Positions 1 through 9,102 of a stretch of DNA of 64,000 bases are shown here, in pieces. Origin of the DNA: Streptomyces sp. AC550_RSS872 (lineage in GTDB: Bacteria; Actinomycetota; Actinomycetes; Streptomycetales; Streptomycetaceae). The stretch is from assembly GCF_019049285.1 (NCBI RefSeq), contig NZ_JAGMUL010000045.1, forward strand, positions 47,823 through 111,822. The letters run 5' to 3'. Below the pieces are notes generated by a model. It was not told the origin of the DNA and searched no databases. It saw nothing but the letters and a program-made list of their open reading frames with translations. Position numbers and translations under genes: made by a program. Each line of letters begins with the position of its first letter. The first letter of the stretch is position 1.

Positions 1-1
1 C

Positions 2-1504
2 TTCCCCGAGCCGTCGTGGTGGTGGTTCGCGTACGTCGCCCTGGTCCCCTGGACGGCGCTGCTCCGCTCCGCGCCGACCGGGAAGCGGGCGCTGTACGAC
101 GGCTGGTGGGGCGGGTTCGGGTTCATGCTGGCGATGCACCACTGGCTGCTGCCGAATCTCCATGTGTTCACGTTCGTCATCGCCGCCCTGCTCGGTGCGC
201 TGTGGGCGCCCTGGGGCTGGCTGGTGCGCCGCTTGTTGCCCGCGCGGCCGTCCCCGGGGCGGGTCGCGGCGGCCCTCGTCGTCCTGCCGTCCGGTTGGCT
301 GCTGATCGAGCTCGTCCGCTCCTGGCAGGGGCTGGGCGGACCATGGGGTGTGCTGGGCTCCAGTCAGTGGGAGGTGGAGCCCGCGCTGCGGCTCGCCTCG
401 GTGGGCGGGGTGTGGCTGATCGGCTTCCTGGTGGTGGCCGTCAATGTCGCGGTCGCCGTGCTGGTGGCGGTGCGCCGATGCCGCGTCGCCGCGATGGCCG
501 GCCTCGTCGCCACGGCCGTCGCCGCGTCGGCCGCCTGGGTGTGGTCCCCGCGGCCCGACGTCAAGGACCGGGTCCGGATCGCGGTCGTCCAGCCAGGTGT
601 CATACAGGGTGGGACCAACGCCCCCGACCGACGGTTCGACCGGGAGGAGCAGCTCACCCGCGAGCTGGCCGGCCAGGGCGCCGACCTGATCGTCTGGGGT
701 GAGAGCAGCGTCGGCTACGACCTCGACGACCGGCCCGACTTCGCGCGGCGCCTCGCGGCCCTGTCCCGGGAGACAGGGGCGAACATCCTGGTCAACGTGG
801 ACGCGCGGCGCTCCGACAGGCCCGGCATCTACAAGAGCTCGATCCTCGTCGGCCCGGACGGCCGGACCGGCGCCCGCTACGACAAGATGCGGCTGGTCCC
901 CTTCGGGGAGTACATACCGGCCCGCTCGCTGCTGGGCTGGGCCACCTCCGTGGGCGAGGCCGCGGCCGAGGACCGCAGGCGCGGCACGGAACAGGTCGTG
1001 ATGAACGCCGGGCACGGCCTGCGGATCGGCCCGATGGTCTGCTTCGAGTCCGCGTTCTCCGACATGAGCCGCAACCTCGTCGACGACGGCGCCCAGATCC
1101 TGGTCGCCCAGTCGGCGACGTCGACGTTCCAGCAGAGCTGGGCCCCTGAGCAGCACGCCTCGCTCGCCGCACTGCGCGCCGCCGAGACGGGCCGGCCGAT
1201 GGTGCACGCGACCCTGACCGGCGTCTCCGCGGTGTACGGCCCGAGCGGGCAACGCATCGGTTCCTGGCTCGGCACGGACGCGAGCACGAGCGCGGTCTTC
1301 GAGGTGCCGTTGGCCGACGGCGTCACCCCGTACGTCCGCTTCGGCGAGTGGCCGGTGTACGCGGCACTGCTGATCATGGTCGCCTGGTGCGCGACCGAGG
1401 GCGTACGGGTACAGCGCCTACGGCTCAGGCGGCGGCCCGCTCCAGGACCGCGCGAACGACCCGCTCACCCCTCACACGGCTCGCCGGCCCGCCCCGGACA
1501 CTGA
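2..1504 (+). CDS. lnt: Apolipoprotein N-acyltransferase, 5'-truncated by the window edge
   Basis: The open frame runs in from the left edge, so the true start lies outside. It codes for about 500 residues here. The N-terminal half is hydrophobic, with several membrane segments. The C-terminal half is a nitrilase-fold domain holding the expected triad: Glu in VWGESSVG, Lys in KMRLVPFGEYIP and Cys in PMVCFESAF. Lnt transfers an acyl chain from phospholipid to the N-terminal cysteine of lipoproteins at the outer face of the membrane. Streptomycetes often carry two Lnt homologues, so which paralogue this is cannot be told. The C-terminal tail is basic and Pro-rich. Confidence 0.9.
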   Translation, partial: FPEPSWWWFAYVALVPWTALLRSAPTGKRALYDGWWGGFGFMLAMHHWLLPNLHVFTFVIAALLGALWAPWGWLVRRLLPARPSPGRVAAALVVLPSGWLLIELVRSWQGLGGPWGVLGSSQWEVEPALRLASVGGVWLIGFLVVAVNVAVAVLVAVRRCRVAAMAGLVATAVAASAAWVWSPRPDVKDRVRIAVVQPGVIQGGTNAPDRRFDREEQLTRELAGQGADLIVWGESSVGYDLDDRPDFARRLAALSRETGANILVNVDARRSDRPGIYKSSILVGPDGRTGARYDKMRLVPFGEYIPARSLLGWATSVGEAAAEDRRRGTEQVVMNAGHGLRIGPMVCFESAFSDMSRNLVDDGAQILVAQSATSTFQQSWAPEQHASLAALRAAETGRPMVHATLTGVSAVYGPSGQRIGSWLGTDASTSAVFEVPLADGVTPYVRFGEWPVYAALLIMVAWCATEGVRVQRLRLRRRPAPGPRERPAHPSHGSPARPGH

Positions 1505-1525
1505 ACGCGGACCGGCGCCGGCGGC

Positions 1526-2431
1526 TCAGACAGCCTGGTCCTCGACCGCCCGCACGACCCGCTCGCACAACTCGTGCGTCGCCAGCGCGTCCCGGGCGCT
1601 GAGCACCTTGCCCGCGCGCACCGCGTCGAGAAAGGCCAGCACCGCCTGCTCGATGCCACGCTGCCGGGCCACCGGGACCCAGTCCCCACGCCGGCGTGCG
1701 GTCGGCTGACCCTTGTGGTCGATGATCTCGGCGAGGTTGAGGACCTGGCGCTTGGTGTCCTGTCCGGACACCTCGAGGATCTCCTCGGCCGAGCCGCTGA
1801 GCCGGTTCATCACACCGAGCGCGGTGAAGCCCTCGCCGGCGAGCTGGAGCACGACATGGTGCAGGAGCCCGCCCTCGACGCGGGCGCGCACGGTCACGTC
1901 GACGACCGGGCCGGGCACGAGGAAGCGCAGCGTGTCCACGACGTGGACGAAGTCGTCCAGGATCATCGAGCGCGGCTCTTCCGGCAGCCCGATCCGGTTC
2001 TTCTGCATGAGGATCAGCTCGCGCGGATGGTCGGCGCACTGTGCGTAACCGGGCGCGTAACGCCGGTTGAAGCCGACGGCGAGGCTCACGTTCCGCCGCT
2101 CGGCCAGTGCCACCAGCCGCTCGGACTCGGCGAGTTGGTACGCGAGCGGCTTGTCGACGTACGTCGGCACGCCCGCCTCCAGGAGCCGGGTCACGATCTC
2201 CGGGTGCGCGAAGGTGGGCGCGTGCACGAACGCGGCGTCGAGGCCCTGCGCGAGGAGCGAGTCGAGGTCGGAGTGCCGCTGCCCGGCCGGGAGGTGAAGG
2301 GTGTCGGCGACCCGGGTGAGCGTGGCGGGCGTACGGGTCTGCAGATGAAGTTCGACCCCGGGCTGGACGCCGAGCACCGGAAGGTAGGCCTTCTGCGCGA
2401 TGTCACCGAGTCCGATGCAGCCGACCTTCAC
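1526..2431 (-). CDS. Gfo/Idh/MocA family NAD(P)-dependent oxidoreductase
   Basis: A 301-residue protein. The Rossmann fold starts at the N-terminus (VGCIGLGDIAQKAYLPVL), and the family EKP-type motif appears as YVDKPLA in the middle. GTG at 2431 was chosen because GAGGAG lies about 8 nt upstream and because the length fits the family. The frame stays open further upstream, into the monooxygenase remnant, but that stretch belongs to another protein family. The substrate is probably a sugar or cyclitol; nothing nearby identifies it. It converges on lnt with a gap of about 20 bp. Confidence 0.85.
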   Translation of the reverse strand: MKVGCIGLGDIAQKAYLPVLGVQPGVELHLQTRTPATLTRVADTLHLPAGQRHSDLDSLLAQGLDAAFVHAPTFAHPEIVTRLLEAGVPTYVDKPLAYQLAESERLVALAERRNVSLAVGFNRRYAPGYAQCADHPRELILMQKNRIGLPEEPRSMILDDFVHVVDTLRFLVPGPVVDVTVRARVEGGLLHHVVLQLAGEGFTALGVMNRLSGSAEEILEVSGQDTKRQVLNLAEIIDHKGQPTARRRGDWVPVARQRGIEQAVLAFLDAVRAGKVLSARDALATHELCERVVRAVEDQAV

Positions 2432-2496
2432 GGGGTGTTCTCCTCTGTGGGTTGCCTGCCGGGGTCTGCCTGGAAGCATACGGCCGCTGCGGGGGC

Positions 2497-2911
2497 CGCC
2501 AGTCGTGTTCCGTACGGCGATCCCGGCGCGGCTGGTCATCAGGTTGCGGCGGGCGACCTTGACGGCCTGACGGGCGACGGTGGTCGTACGCGGGAGGCGT
2601 GCTGCCGTGTAGGCGGCGAGGTCGCCGCAGTGGTGGGCGAGGACCACCGCGTCCTCGATGGCCTGGTTGCCGCCCTGGCCGAGCGTGGGCGGCATGGCGT
2701 GCGCGGCGTCTTCGACCAGGACGACCCGGCGGAGGTGGTGGCCGGGCAGCGGCTCGGCGATGTGGTGGACGTCGTGGCGCAGCACGTCCTCGGGGCGGGC
2801 GGCGGCGAGGATCGCGGGGATCGGGTCGTGCCAGTCGCCGTAGCGGTCCAGCAGCTCGGCCTTCTCGTCGTCGGGGGCGTGCTCCGCCGCGGAGTGATCG
2901 CCGCGGCGTAG
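2497..2911 (-). pseudogene. Remnant of an FAD-dependent monooxygenase (C-terminal part)
   Basis: This stretch translates to a recognisable C-terminal piece of a PHBH-type flavin monooxygenase. It has a DWHDPIPAIL segment, then VEDAAHAMPPTLGQGGNQA, which matches the FAD-ribityl GDAAHA...GQG motif with the first Gly changed to Glu. The N-terminal FAD-binding two thirds are missing, and the C-terminal tail turns into unrelated sequence before joining the Gfo/Idh frame without a stop. It has no plausible start or ribosome site. It reads as a deletion remnant between the Gfo/Idh gene and the divergent DinB-like gene. Confidence 0.7.
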
Positions 2912-3011
2912 GCGCGAACTGCTCGACGCAATGTTCGGCCAGGGCGTGCCCGCAACCGGCCGACCGTAAAACCCCTCGTCAACCGGCCCGAGCTGAGCGA
3001 GGATGCGACGC

Positions 3012-3524
3012 ATGACGATCGAACGCCATGAGCCCTCCACCACCGCCGACGAGCGCACGATGCTGGAGGGCTGGCTGGACTACCACCGGCAGACCCTCGC
3101 CCAGAAGTGCGAAGGCCTGACGGACACCCAGCTCAGGACCGCCTCCGTGGAGCCGTCCGAGCTGACCCTGATGGGGCTGGTGCGGCACATGGCCGAGGTG
3201 GAGCGGGGCTGGTTCTGCCAGGTGCTCATGGACGATGACCCGGGGCCGATCTATTTCTCCGAGGAGGATCCGGACGGCGAGTTCCACCTCACCGAGACGG
3301 ACACCTGGGAGGAGGCTTACGCCACCTGGCAGGCCGAGATCGACATCGCCCGGCGCAACGCGGCCGGCTTCGGTCTGGACGACCTCTCCAAGGGCAGGAG
3401 CAGGCGCAGCGGCGAGCAGTTCAACCTGCGCTGGATCCTCACCCACATGATCGAGGAGTACGCCCGCCACAACGGCCATGCCGACCTGGTCCGCGAGCGC
3501 ATCGACGGCGCCACCGGCGACTGA
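3012..3524 (+). CDS. DinB-fold family protein (DUF664)
   Basis: A 170-residue soluble protein of the DinB/YfiT four-helix fold. It carries the expected metal-binding histidine pattern: LVRHMAEVERGWF near residue 60, and a C-terminal MIEEYARHNGHADLVRE. Actinobacterial members include mycothiol-dependent transferases, but the reaction here is unknown. ATG at 3012 is preferred over the in-frame ATG at 3003 because GAGCGAGG (2995-3002) is then about 9 nt away. It is divergent from the monooxygenase remnant. Confidence 0.85.
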   Translation: MTIERHEPSTTADERTMLEGWLDYHRQTLAQKCEGLTDTQLRTASVEPSELTLMGLVRHMAEVERGWFCQVLMDDDPGPIYFSEEDPDGEFHLTETDTWEEAYATWQAEIDIARRNAAGFGLDDLSKGRSRRSGEQFNLRWILTHMIEEYARHNGHADLVRERIDGATGD

Positions 3525-3636
3525 CGTCAGCGGCGGCGGGAGCACACCCTCCGAACGGGGTCAGAGATCACCCGTTCGGAGCAACGTCACCTTCTCCCCT
3601 GTCCCAACGGCCCCTGGAACCAGCAGAGTTGCGCGC

Positions 3637-4128
3637 GTGCATCGAACGACGACGACCGCAACGCTCCTGGTCACCGTGGCTGTCTCGGCCCTCGCGGGCT
3701 GTACGACGGTGCAGTACCGGCCGCCCTCCGGTGGGCCGGCGGTACCGTCCCAGCCTCCGGCGCCACGACCGATCGGGTCCATGGATCCCGAGGTCGTGCA
3801 GGCGCCTGCCCGCGAGGCCCTGACGCTCATCGAACCGTCCCGCCGCCCGGCCCCGACCACGCCCGCGTCCCCCACCGCACCGGAACGCACACCTCCTGGC
3901 CCGCGCTCGCACCCCCACCCTCGTCCCGAGCACCGGGAACCCCGCCACCAGGGTCTCGACCGCCCCGAACGGCCGCAGGTCGAGATCCCCGACGTGTCGG
4001 AGTCCGTCCGCAGGGAGGCCCCGGGAAACCCGGGGAAGGCGGACGTGTGCGCGCTGGGGAAGAAGTACGGCGGCTGGAGGCCGGACAGCCCGGAGTCGAA
4101 GATCTGCGAGCAGACGTACGGCCGTTGA
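3637..4128 (+). CDS. Putative secreted lipoprotein
   Basis: A 163-residue protein starting at GTG 3637. It has a short Thr-rich signal peptide and a lipobox, SALAGC, at about residue 22, so it is probably lipid-anchored outside the cell. The middle is Pro/Arg/His-rich and of low complexity. The C-terminus is a conserved-looking block with two cysteines (DVCALGKKYGGW...SKICEQTYGR). I do not recognise a function. The open frame extends upstream to 3478, but that part overlaps the previous gene and lacks signal-peptide character. Confidence 0.6.
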   Translation: MHRTTTTATLLVTVAVSALAGCTTVQYRPPSGGPAVPSQPPAPRPIGSMDPEVVQAPAREALTLIEPSRRPAPTTPASPTAPERTPPGPRSHPHPRPEHREPRHQGLDRPERPQVEIPDVSESVRREAPGNPGKADVCALGKKYGGWRPDSPESKICEQTYGR

Positions 4129-4266
4129 GACACGAGCGGGCCGCACCCACAGCCCGCTCCCCCACCTTGCCCCGCCCGCCCTCCACGCCGAGCGGCACGC
4201 ACCGGCAGCGACACCAGCCGCTGCCGCCGCGGGCGCGGGCACCGCACGGGACTTTCAAGACACCCC

Positions 4267-4722
4267 CTAGTGCCCCTCCCCCAACCGCATCTCCAGCCGC
4301 CGGATCTCCGCCCGCACCCCGTCCCCGTAGCTGTCGTCCCCCAACGCCCCCGCCGCGGCCCGCGCCCGGCGCAGATGAACGTGGGCCGCCTCGGCGCGGT
4401 CGAGCTTCACATAGTCGGCGGCCAGATTCAGATGCAGCGAGGGGTACAGCGCCCGTACGGCGAGCGCACCGCCCGCTCCCTCCGCCTCCGTCAACGCCCG
4501 TAGATCCCAGGCCAGTTCGTCCGTGGGGTCGTCCTGGGTGTCGGCCAGGTAGTGGGCCAGGGTGCAGCGGTGCACGGGGTCGCCGTCCTCGCCGAGCTCT
4601 GTCCACAGCTCCAGCAGCCGCCGCCGGGCCTCCTCGCGGTCCCCCGCGTGGTGCAGCATGACTACCTGCCCGATCCGCGTCGGCACGGCCTCCGGTGCCA
4701 TCCGCTCCTGTCGCTCCGCCAC
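4267..4722 (-). CDS. Tetratricopeptide-like protein
   Basis: A 151-residue Ala/Leu/Arg-rich helical protein with TPR-like helix pairs (AGDREEARRRLLELW, VKLDRAEAAHVHLRRARAAAGALG). GTG 4722 was chosen because GGAGGA lies about 5 nt upstream; an in-frame ATG at 4701 is the alternative. This type of protein usually mediates protein contacts, but no partner is evident. It converges on the upstream lipoprotein gene and lies downstream of ung on the same strand, 136 bp away. Confidence 0.7.
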   Translation of the reverse strand: MAERQERMAPEAVPTRIGQVVMLHHAGDREEARRRLLELWTELGEDGDPVHRCTLAHYLADTQDDPTDELAWDLRALTEAEGAGGALAVRALYPSLHLNLAADYVKLDRAEAAHVHLRRARAAAGALGDDSYGDGVRAEIRRLEMRLGEGH

Positions 4723-4858
4723 CGCGTCCTCCGGGCCCTCGTCGGCTGGTCCCCCTCCCGACGCTAACCGCCGCCGCCGGCAATCCCGGTCAGGCGGCTC
4801 CGTACGGCACCGGCCCGGTCCGGCCGGAGGGCGGGCCAAGGACCCGCCGGGCGAGGTG

Positions 4859-5542
4859 TCATCCGAGGTCCGGGATGCGCCAGTCGATCGGCTCGTGGCC
4901 CTGTCCGGCCACCGCCTCGTTGATCTGCGTGAACGGACAGGACCCGAAGAACTTCTTCGCGGACAGCGGGGAGGGGTGCGCGCCCTTGACCACCACATGC
5001 CGGGTCTCGTCGATGAGCGGGAGCTTCTTCTGGGCGTAGTTGCCCCACAGCACGAACACCGCGGGGTCGGGCCGGTCGGCCACGGCCCGGATCACCGCGT
5101 CGGTGAACTTCTCCCAGCCCTTGCCCTTGTGCGAGTTGGCCTCGCCGGCGCGGACCGTCAGCACCGCGTTGAGCAGCAGGACGCCCTGCTGGGCCCAGGG
5201 CATCAGATAGCCGTTGTCGGGGACGGGGAGGCCGAGCTCCTCCTTCATCTCCTTGTAGATGTTGCGTAGCGAGGGCGGAGTCTTCACTCCGGGGCGGACC
5301 GAGAAGCACAGGCCGTGGCCCTGGCCCTCGCCGTGGTAGGGGTCCTGGCCGAGGATCAGGACCTTCACCTGCTCGTACGGCGTGGCGTCCAGGGCGGCGA
5401 AGACCTCCTCGCGCGGCGGATAGACGGGACCCTTCGCCCGCTCCTCCTCGACGAACTCCGTCAGCTCCTTGAAATAGGGCTGCTGAAGTTCGTCGGCCAG
5501 AACCCCGCGCCAGGACTCGGGCAGCATGGCGATGTCGGTCAC
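4859..5542 (-). CDS. ung: Uracil-DNA glycosylase, family 1
   Basis: A 227-residue enzyme that removes uracil from DNA and starts base-excision repair. The water-activating loop GQDPYHG lies near residue 65, and the minor-groove HPSPLS loop is near residue 190. The length matches family 1 (UNG) enzymes. It is transcribed leftward and separated from the upstream binding-protein gene by a strong hairpin at 5576-5600. Confidence 0.95.
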   Translation of the reverse strand: MTDIAMLPESWRGVLADELQQPYFKELTEFVEEERAKGPVYPPREEVFAALDATPYEQVKVLILGQDPYHGEGQGHGLCFSVRPGVKTPPSLRNIYKEMKEELGLPVPDNGYLMPWAQQGVLLLNAVLTVRAGEANSHKGKGWEKFTDAVIRAVADRPDPAVFVLWGNYAQKKLPLIDETRHVVVKGAHPSPLSAKKFFGSCPFTQINEAVAGQGHEPIDWRIPDLG

Positions 5543-5575
5543 GTCAACTTCCTTACGGTGTGCGGCGAACGGTGG

Positions 5576-5600
5576 GAGGTGACCGCGGGGCGGTCACCTC
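5576..5600 (-). terminator. Hairpin terminator after the peptide-binding lipoprotein gene
   Basis: A perfect 10-bp stem, GAGGTGACCG / CGGTCACCTC, around a 5-nt loop. It lies between the stop of the binding-protein gene (5661) and the start of ung (5542). Because it is symmetric it would work in either direction. There is no U-tract, as is usual in Streptomyces. Confidence 0.7.
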
Positions 5601-5660
5601 CAGGCTTCAGAACCTACAGGCGACCACTGACAACCGCCCCGCCCACCGCACATCCCCCCG

Positions 5661-7247
5661 CTACCAGCTGGTCTTGCGGTACAGCTCGCCCATCATCATG
5701 ATCGTCGAGGGGTCCAGCGCCCGCTCCGCGCCCGAGACCTCCACGCTCGCGGCCACGTACTGCCGGCCCTGCCACAGCGGCAGCAGCCGCGCGTCGTCGA
5801 CGAGGATGCGCTGGGCGTCCTCGAAGTCCTTGACGACGTTGGCCCGGTCGCTCTGGGCGCGGGAGCTGGGCAGCAGGCGGTCGGTGATCGTGGGCGTGAC
5901 GTAGGGGGTGCCGAGTGCGTTCTGCTTGCCGACGAACGGCGCGATGAAGTTGTCGGCGTCCGGGAAGTCGGGGAACCAGCCGCGCCCGAACACCGGGTAC
6001 TCGCCGTTCTGGTAGCCGGTGACGTACGACTTCCAGGGGCGGCTCTTGAGGGTGATCTCGAAGAGTCCGGAGTCCTCGAGCTGGCTCTTGAGCTCCTCGA
6101 ACTCGGCCTTGGTGGCGGAGCCGTAGCGGTCGCTGGTGTACCAGAGGGTGAGCGGGACGGGGGTGGTGATGTTCGCGTCGGCGAGGATCGCGCGGGCCTT
6201 GTCGGCGCTGGGCTCGCCGAAGTCGTCGAAGAAGCCCGTGGTGTGTCCGGTCAGGCCCTTGGGGACCATGGAGTACAGCGGCTCGACGGTGTCCTTGTAG
6301 ACCTTGTGGGCGATGGCCGGTCGGTCGATGACCTGGGCGATGGCCTTGCGGACGGCGGTCTTGCCGGCCATGGGGTCCTTGGGGTTGAAGACCAGGTAGT
6401 TGATCTCCGTGCCGGAGCCCTCGATCAGCTGGAGGTCGTCCTCGTCGTCGGCCTGGATCTCGACGATGTCGTCGGCGGCGAGGCCGCGGAAGGCGACGTC
6501 GAGCTCCTGGTCGCGCAGTGCGGCGACCATGGTGGGCGAGTCCTGGAAGTAACGGATGGTCACCGCGTCGTTCTTGCGCTCCGCATACCCGTCGTACTTG
6601 TCGTTCTTGACGAGCTCGGCCTGCTTGCCCTCGTCGTACGACTCCAGGGTGTACGGCCCGGACCCGACGACCGTGCCGTCCTCGCGGAGCTTGTCCGCCG
6701 GGTAGTCCCCGGGGTCGATGATCGACATCGCGGGGGTGGCGAGCACGAACGGGAAGGTGGCGTCGGCCTTGTTCAGGTGGAAGACGATCTCGCGGTCGTT
6801 CAGCACCTGGACGCGTTCGAGGCTGCCGAGCAGGCCGGCCGGGCCGCCGTTGACGTTGATCTTCCGGATCCGGTCGATCGAGTACTTGACCGCTTTCGCG
6901 TCGAGGGTGTGCCCGTCGGAGAACTGCAAGCCCTCGCGCAGTTCGCATTGGTACTTCATGTTCGTGTTGTCGGTGAACCGGCAGTTCTCCGCGGCGTCGG
7001 GCTCGGGGGCGGTCGAGCCGGACGGGTAGCTGAGCAGCGTCTGGTAAATGTTGCGGAACAGTTCCCAGGAGCTGTCCCAGGACGCGGCGGGATCAAGGGT
7101 GCTGGGGGCGGCCGTGGTCCCCACGACGATCGGCCCTTCCTCGTCCGAGGAATCGGACGAGAGGACACCGCACCCCGCCAACAGGGACGATATGGACGCG
7201 ATGGCCGCCACCTGCCGCAGGCGTCGGATCCGGTTGAACACGCGCAC
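5661..7247 (-). CDS. ABC transporter substrate-binding lipoprotein (SBP_bac_5, peptide/nickel family)
   Basis: A 528-residue protein with a basic N-terminus, a hydrophobic core and a lipobox SLLAGC at about residue 25, so it is a membrane-anchored extracellular binding protein. The body has the family-5 layout: a TLDPAASWD block early, REGLQFSDGHTLDAKAVKYSIDR, and VVGSGPYTLESYDEGK. Relatives bind oligopeptides, dipeptides or nickel chelates. No permease or ATPase gene lies beside it, so it either serves a transporter encoded elsewhere or acts as a sensor. Confidence 0.9.
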   Translation of the reverse strand: MRVFNRIRRLRQVAAIASISSLLAGCGVLSSDSSDEEGPIVVGTTAAPSTLDPAASWDSSWELFRNIYQTLLSYPSGSTAPEPDAAENCRFTDNTNMKYQCELREGLQFSDGHTLDAKAVKYSIDRIRKINVNGGPAGLLGSLERVQVLNDREIVFHLNKADATFPFVLATPAMSIIDPGDYPADKLREDGTVVGSGPYTLESYDEGKQAELVKNDKYDGYAERKNDAVTIRYFQDSPTMVAALRDQELDVAFRGLAADDIVEIQADDEDDLQLIEGSGTEINYLVFNPKDPMAGKTAVRKAIAQVIDRPAIAHKVYKDTVEPLYSMVPKGLTGHTTGFFDDFGEPSADKARAILADANITTPVPLTLWYTSDRYGSATKAEFEELKSQLEDSGLFEITLKSRPWKSYVTGYQNGEYPVFGRGWFPDFPDADNFIAPFVGKQNALGTPYVTPTITDRLLPSSRAQSDRANVVKDFEDAQRILVDDARLLPLWQGRQYVAASVEVSGAERALDPSTIMMMGELYRKTSW

Positions 7248-7379
7248 GCTCCTCGATCTGCCATGCCAAGGGTCGGCAAAACATACCGCAGTGTTCCGGC
7301 CGGTGGACCTCCCGTCTCAGGAGCACTTGTTCACCTCTTCGGTGACTACGTTGTCAACGGCCGTTGATCTCCCGATACG

Positions 7380-7420
7380 CCGACAGGGGCGCCGCTGGTG
7401 TCCAGCTGCGCCCCTGTCGG
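7380..7420 (-). terminator. Terminator of the SDR gene pair
   Basis: A perfect 12-bp inverted repeat, CCGACAGGGGCG / CGCCCCTGTCGG, with a 17-nt loop. It lies 13-53 bp past the stop of the leftmost SDR gene and upstream of the binding-protein gene. Confidence 0.75.
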
Positions 7421-7432
7421 AATTCCCGTGCC

Positions 7433-8194
7433 TCAGCCGACGCCGGCGTTGAGGAAGATGCCGCCGTCGACGACGAGCGTCTGACCGGTGACCCAGTCGG
7501 ACTGGTCCGAGGTGAGGAACGCGGCGGCGCCGCCGATGTCGGAGGGCACGCCGAGCCGGGCCAGCGGGTAGGCCGCGGCGGCCTCCGCCTCCCGCCCCTC
7601 GTACAGGGCCTGGGCGAACTTGGTCTTGACCACGGCCGGGGCGATGGCGTTGACCCGCACCTTCGGCGCGAACTCGTGCGCCAGCTGCTGGGTCAGGTTG
7701 ATCAGCGCGGCCTTGCTGACGCCGTAGGCGGCGATGAAGGGCGAGGGCGCGAGGCCCGCGACGGAGGCGATGTTGACGATCGCGCCGCCGTTGTCCCTCT
7801 GCCAGGCGTGCCAGGTCTTCTGGGCGAAGCCGAGCGCGGAGATCACGTTGGTCTCGAAGACCTTGCGCGCGACCCCCAGGTCGAGGTCGGCGATCGGCCC
7901 GAACACCGGGTTGGTACCGGCGTTGTTGACCAGGTAGTCGACCCGGCCGAAGGCCTCCATGGCGCGCTCGACGGCGAGGGCCTGGTGGGCCTCGTCGTGC
8001 GCCTTGCCGGCCACGTAGACGGCGCGCTCGGCGCCGAGCTGCTCGACGGCCTCCTTGAGGGCGTCCTCGCCCCGGCCGGTGATGACCACGCGGTCGCCGC
8101 GGGCGACGAGCGCCTCGGCGACGCCGTAGCCGATGCCGCGGCTGGCGCCCGTGACGAGGGCGACCTTGCCGGAGAGTGCAGGCAGTTCCGTCAT
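7433..8194 (-). CDS. SDR family oxidoreductase
   Basis: A 253-residue classical short-chain dehydrogenase. It has the cofactor motif TGASRGIGYG at residues 15-24, the NNAG motif, and the catalytic Ser...YxxxK as YGVSK near residue 160. It ends with a GQTLVVDGG segment. It is probably co-transcribed with the second SDR gene, whose stop lies 20 bp upstream. Such pairs often act in fatty-acyl or steroid-type oxidation, but the substrate cannot be read from the sequence. Confidence 0.9.
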   Translation of the reverse strand: MTELPALSGKVALVTGASRGIGYGVAEALVARGDRVVITGRGEDALKEAVEQLGAERAVYVAGKAHDEAHQALAVERAMEAFGRVDYLVNNAGTNPVFGPIADLDLGVARKVFETNVISALGFAQKTWHAWQRDNGGAIVNIASVAGLAPSPFIAAYGVSKAALINLTQQLAHEFAPKVRVNAIAPAVVKTKFAQALYEGREAEAAAAYPLARLGVPSDIGGAAAFLTSDQSDWVTGQTLVVDGGIFLNAGVG

Positions 8195-8214
8195 GTCCGT
8201 GTCTCCCCTGAGCC

Positions 8215-8976
8215 CTAGTCGAGCGGTCCGCCGGCGACGTACAGCACCTGGCCGGAGACGAATCCGGCCGCCTCGCCGGTGAAGAAGGCGATGGCGTTGG
8301 CGATGTCGTCGGGCTCACCGACGCGGGCCACCGGGATCTGGGTGGCGGCGGCGGCCTTGAAGTCCTCGAAGCCCATGCCGACGCGGTCGGCGGTGGCCTT
8401 GGTCATCTCGGTGGCGATGAAGCCGGGGGCGACGGCGTTGGCCGTGACACCGAACTTGCCGAGCTCCTTGGCGAGGGTCTTGGTGAAGCCCTGGAGGCCG
8501 GCCTTGGCGGCGGAGTAGTTGACCTGGCCGCGGTTGCCGAGCGCGGAGGACGAGGAGAGGTTGACGATCCGGCCGAAGCCCGCGTCCACCATGTGCTTCT
8601 GACAGGCCTTGGACATCAGGAAGGCGCCGCGCAGATGGACGTTCATGACGGTGTCCCAGTCGGCGACGCTCATCTTGAACAGCAGGTTGTCCCGGAGCAC
8701 ACCCGCGTTGTTGACCAGGATCGTCGGGGCGCCGAGCTCCTCGGCGATGCGCGCGACGGCCGCCTCGACCTGCGCCTCGTCGGAGACGTCGCAGCCGACC
8801 GCGATGGCCTTGCCGCCGGCCGCGGTGATCTTCTCCACGGTGTCCTTGCAGGCGGCCTCGTCGAGGTCGATCACGGCGACCGCGCGGCCCTCGGCGGCCA
8901 GTCGTACGGCGGTGGCGGCGCCGATGCCGCGCGCTCCGCCGGTGACCACGGCGACCCGCTGCTCAGTGGTGGACAT
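8215..8976 (-). CDS. SDR family 3-oxoacyl-ACP reductase-like protein (FabG type)
   Basis: A 253-residue short-chain dehydrogenase with TGGARGIG at the N-terminus, VNNAG, and YSAAKAGLQGFTK as the YxxxK active site. The C-terminus resembles FabG (FVSGQVLYVAGG). ATG 8976 is supported by GAGGAGAG about 6 nt upstream; longer in-frame starts have no such site. It is the first gene of a two-SDR operon. It is probably not the essential fabG, which normally lies among fatty-acid synthesis genes. Confidence 0.88.
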   Translation of the reverse strand: MSTTEQRVAVVTGGARGIGAATAVRLAAEGRAVAVIDLDEAACKDTVEKITAAGGKAIAVGCDVSDEAQVEAAVARIAEELGAPTILVNNAGVLRDNLLFKMSVADWDTVMNVHLRGAFLMSKACQKHMVDAGFGRIVNLSSSSALGNRGQVNYSAAKAGLQGFTKTLAKELGKFGVTANAVAPGFIATEMTKATADRVGMGFEDFKAAAATQIPVARVGEPDDIANAIAFFTGEAAGFVSGQVLYVAGGPLD

Positions 8977-8995
8977 GGATGACTCTCCTCGGGTG

Positions 8996-9005
8996 AGCGA
9001 CCGCT
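8996..9005. promoter_or_regulatory. Possible operator upstream of the SDR operon
   Basis: AGCGACCGCT, a palindrome AGCG-N2-CGCT, lies 20 bp upstream of the first SDR start and is followed by TTAGTAC. Sites of this AGCGnnCGCT form often precede lipid-oxidation genes in actinobacteria and are attributed to TetR-type regulators. No regulator gene is adjacent. Confidence 0.35.
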
Positions 9006-9102
9006 TAGTACCTTCGATGGACGTGACGCTAGAAGCCCTGGCACGCGGTGTCAACGGCCACCGCGGGCATGTGATCCATTACCCGTTCCGTCAGCTGATC
9101 CG

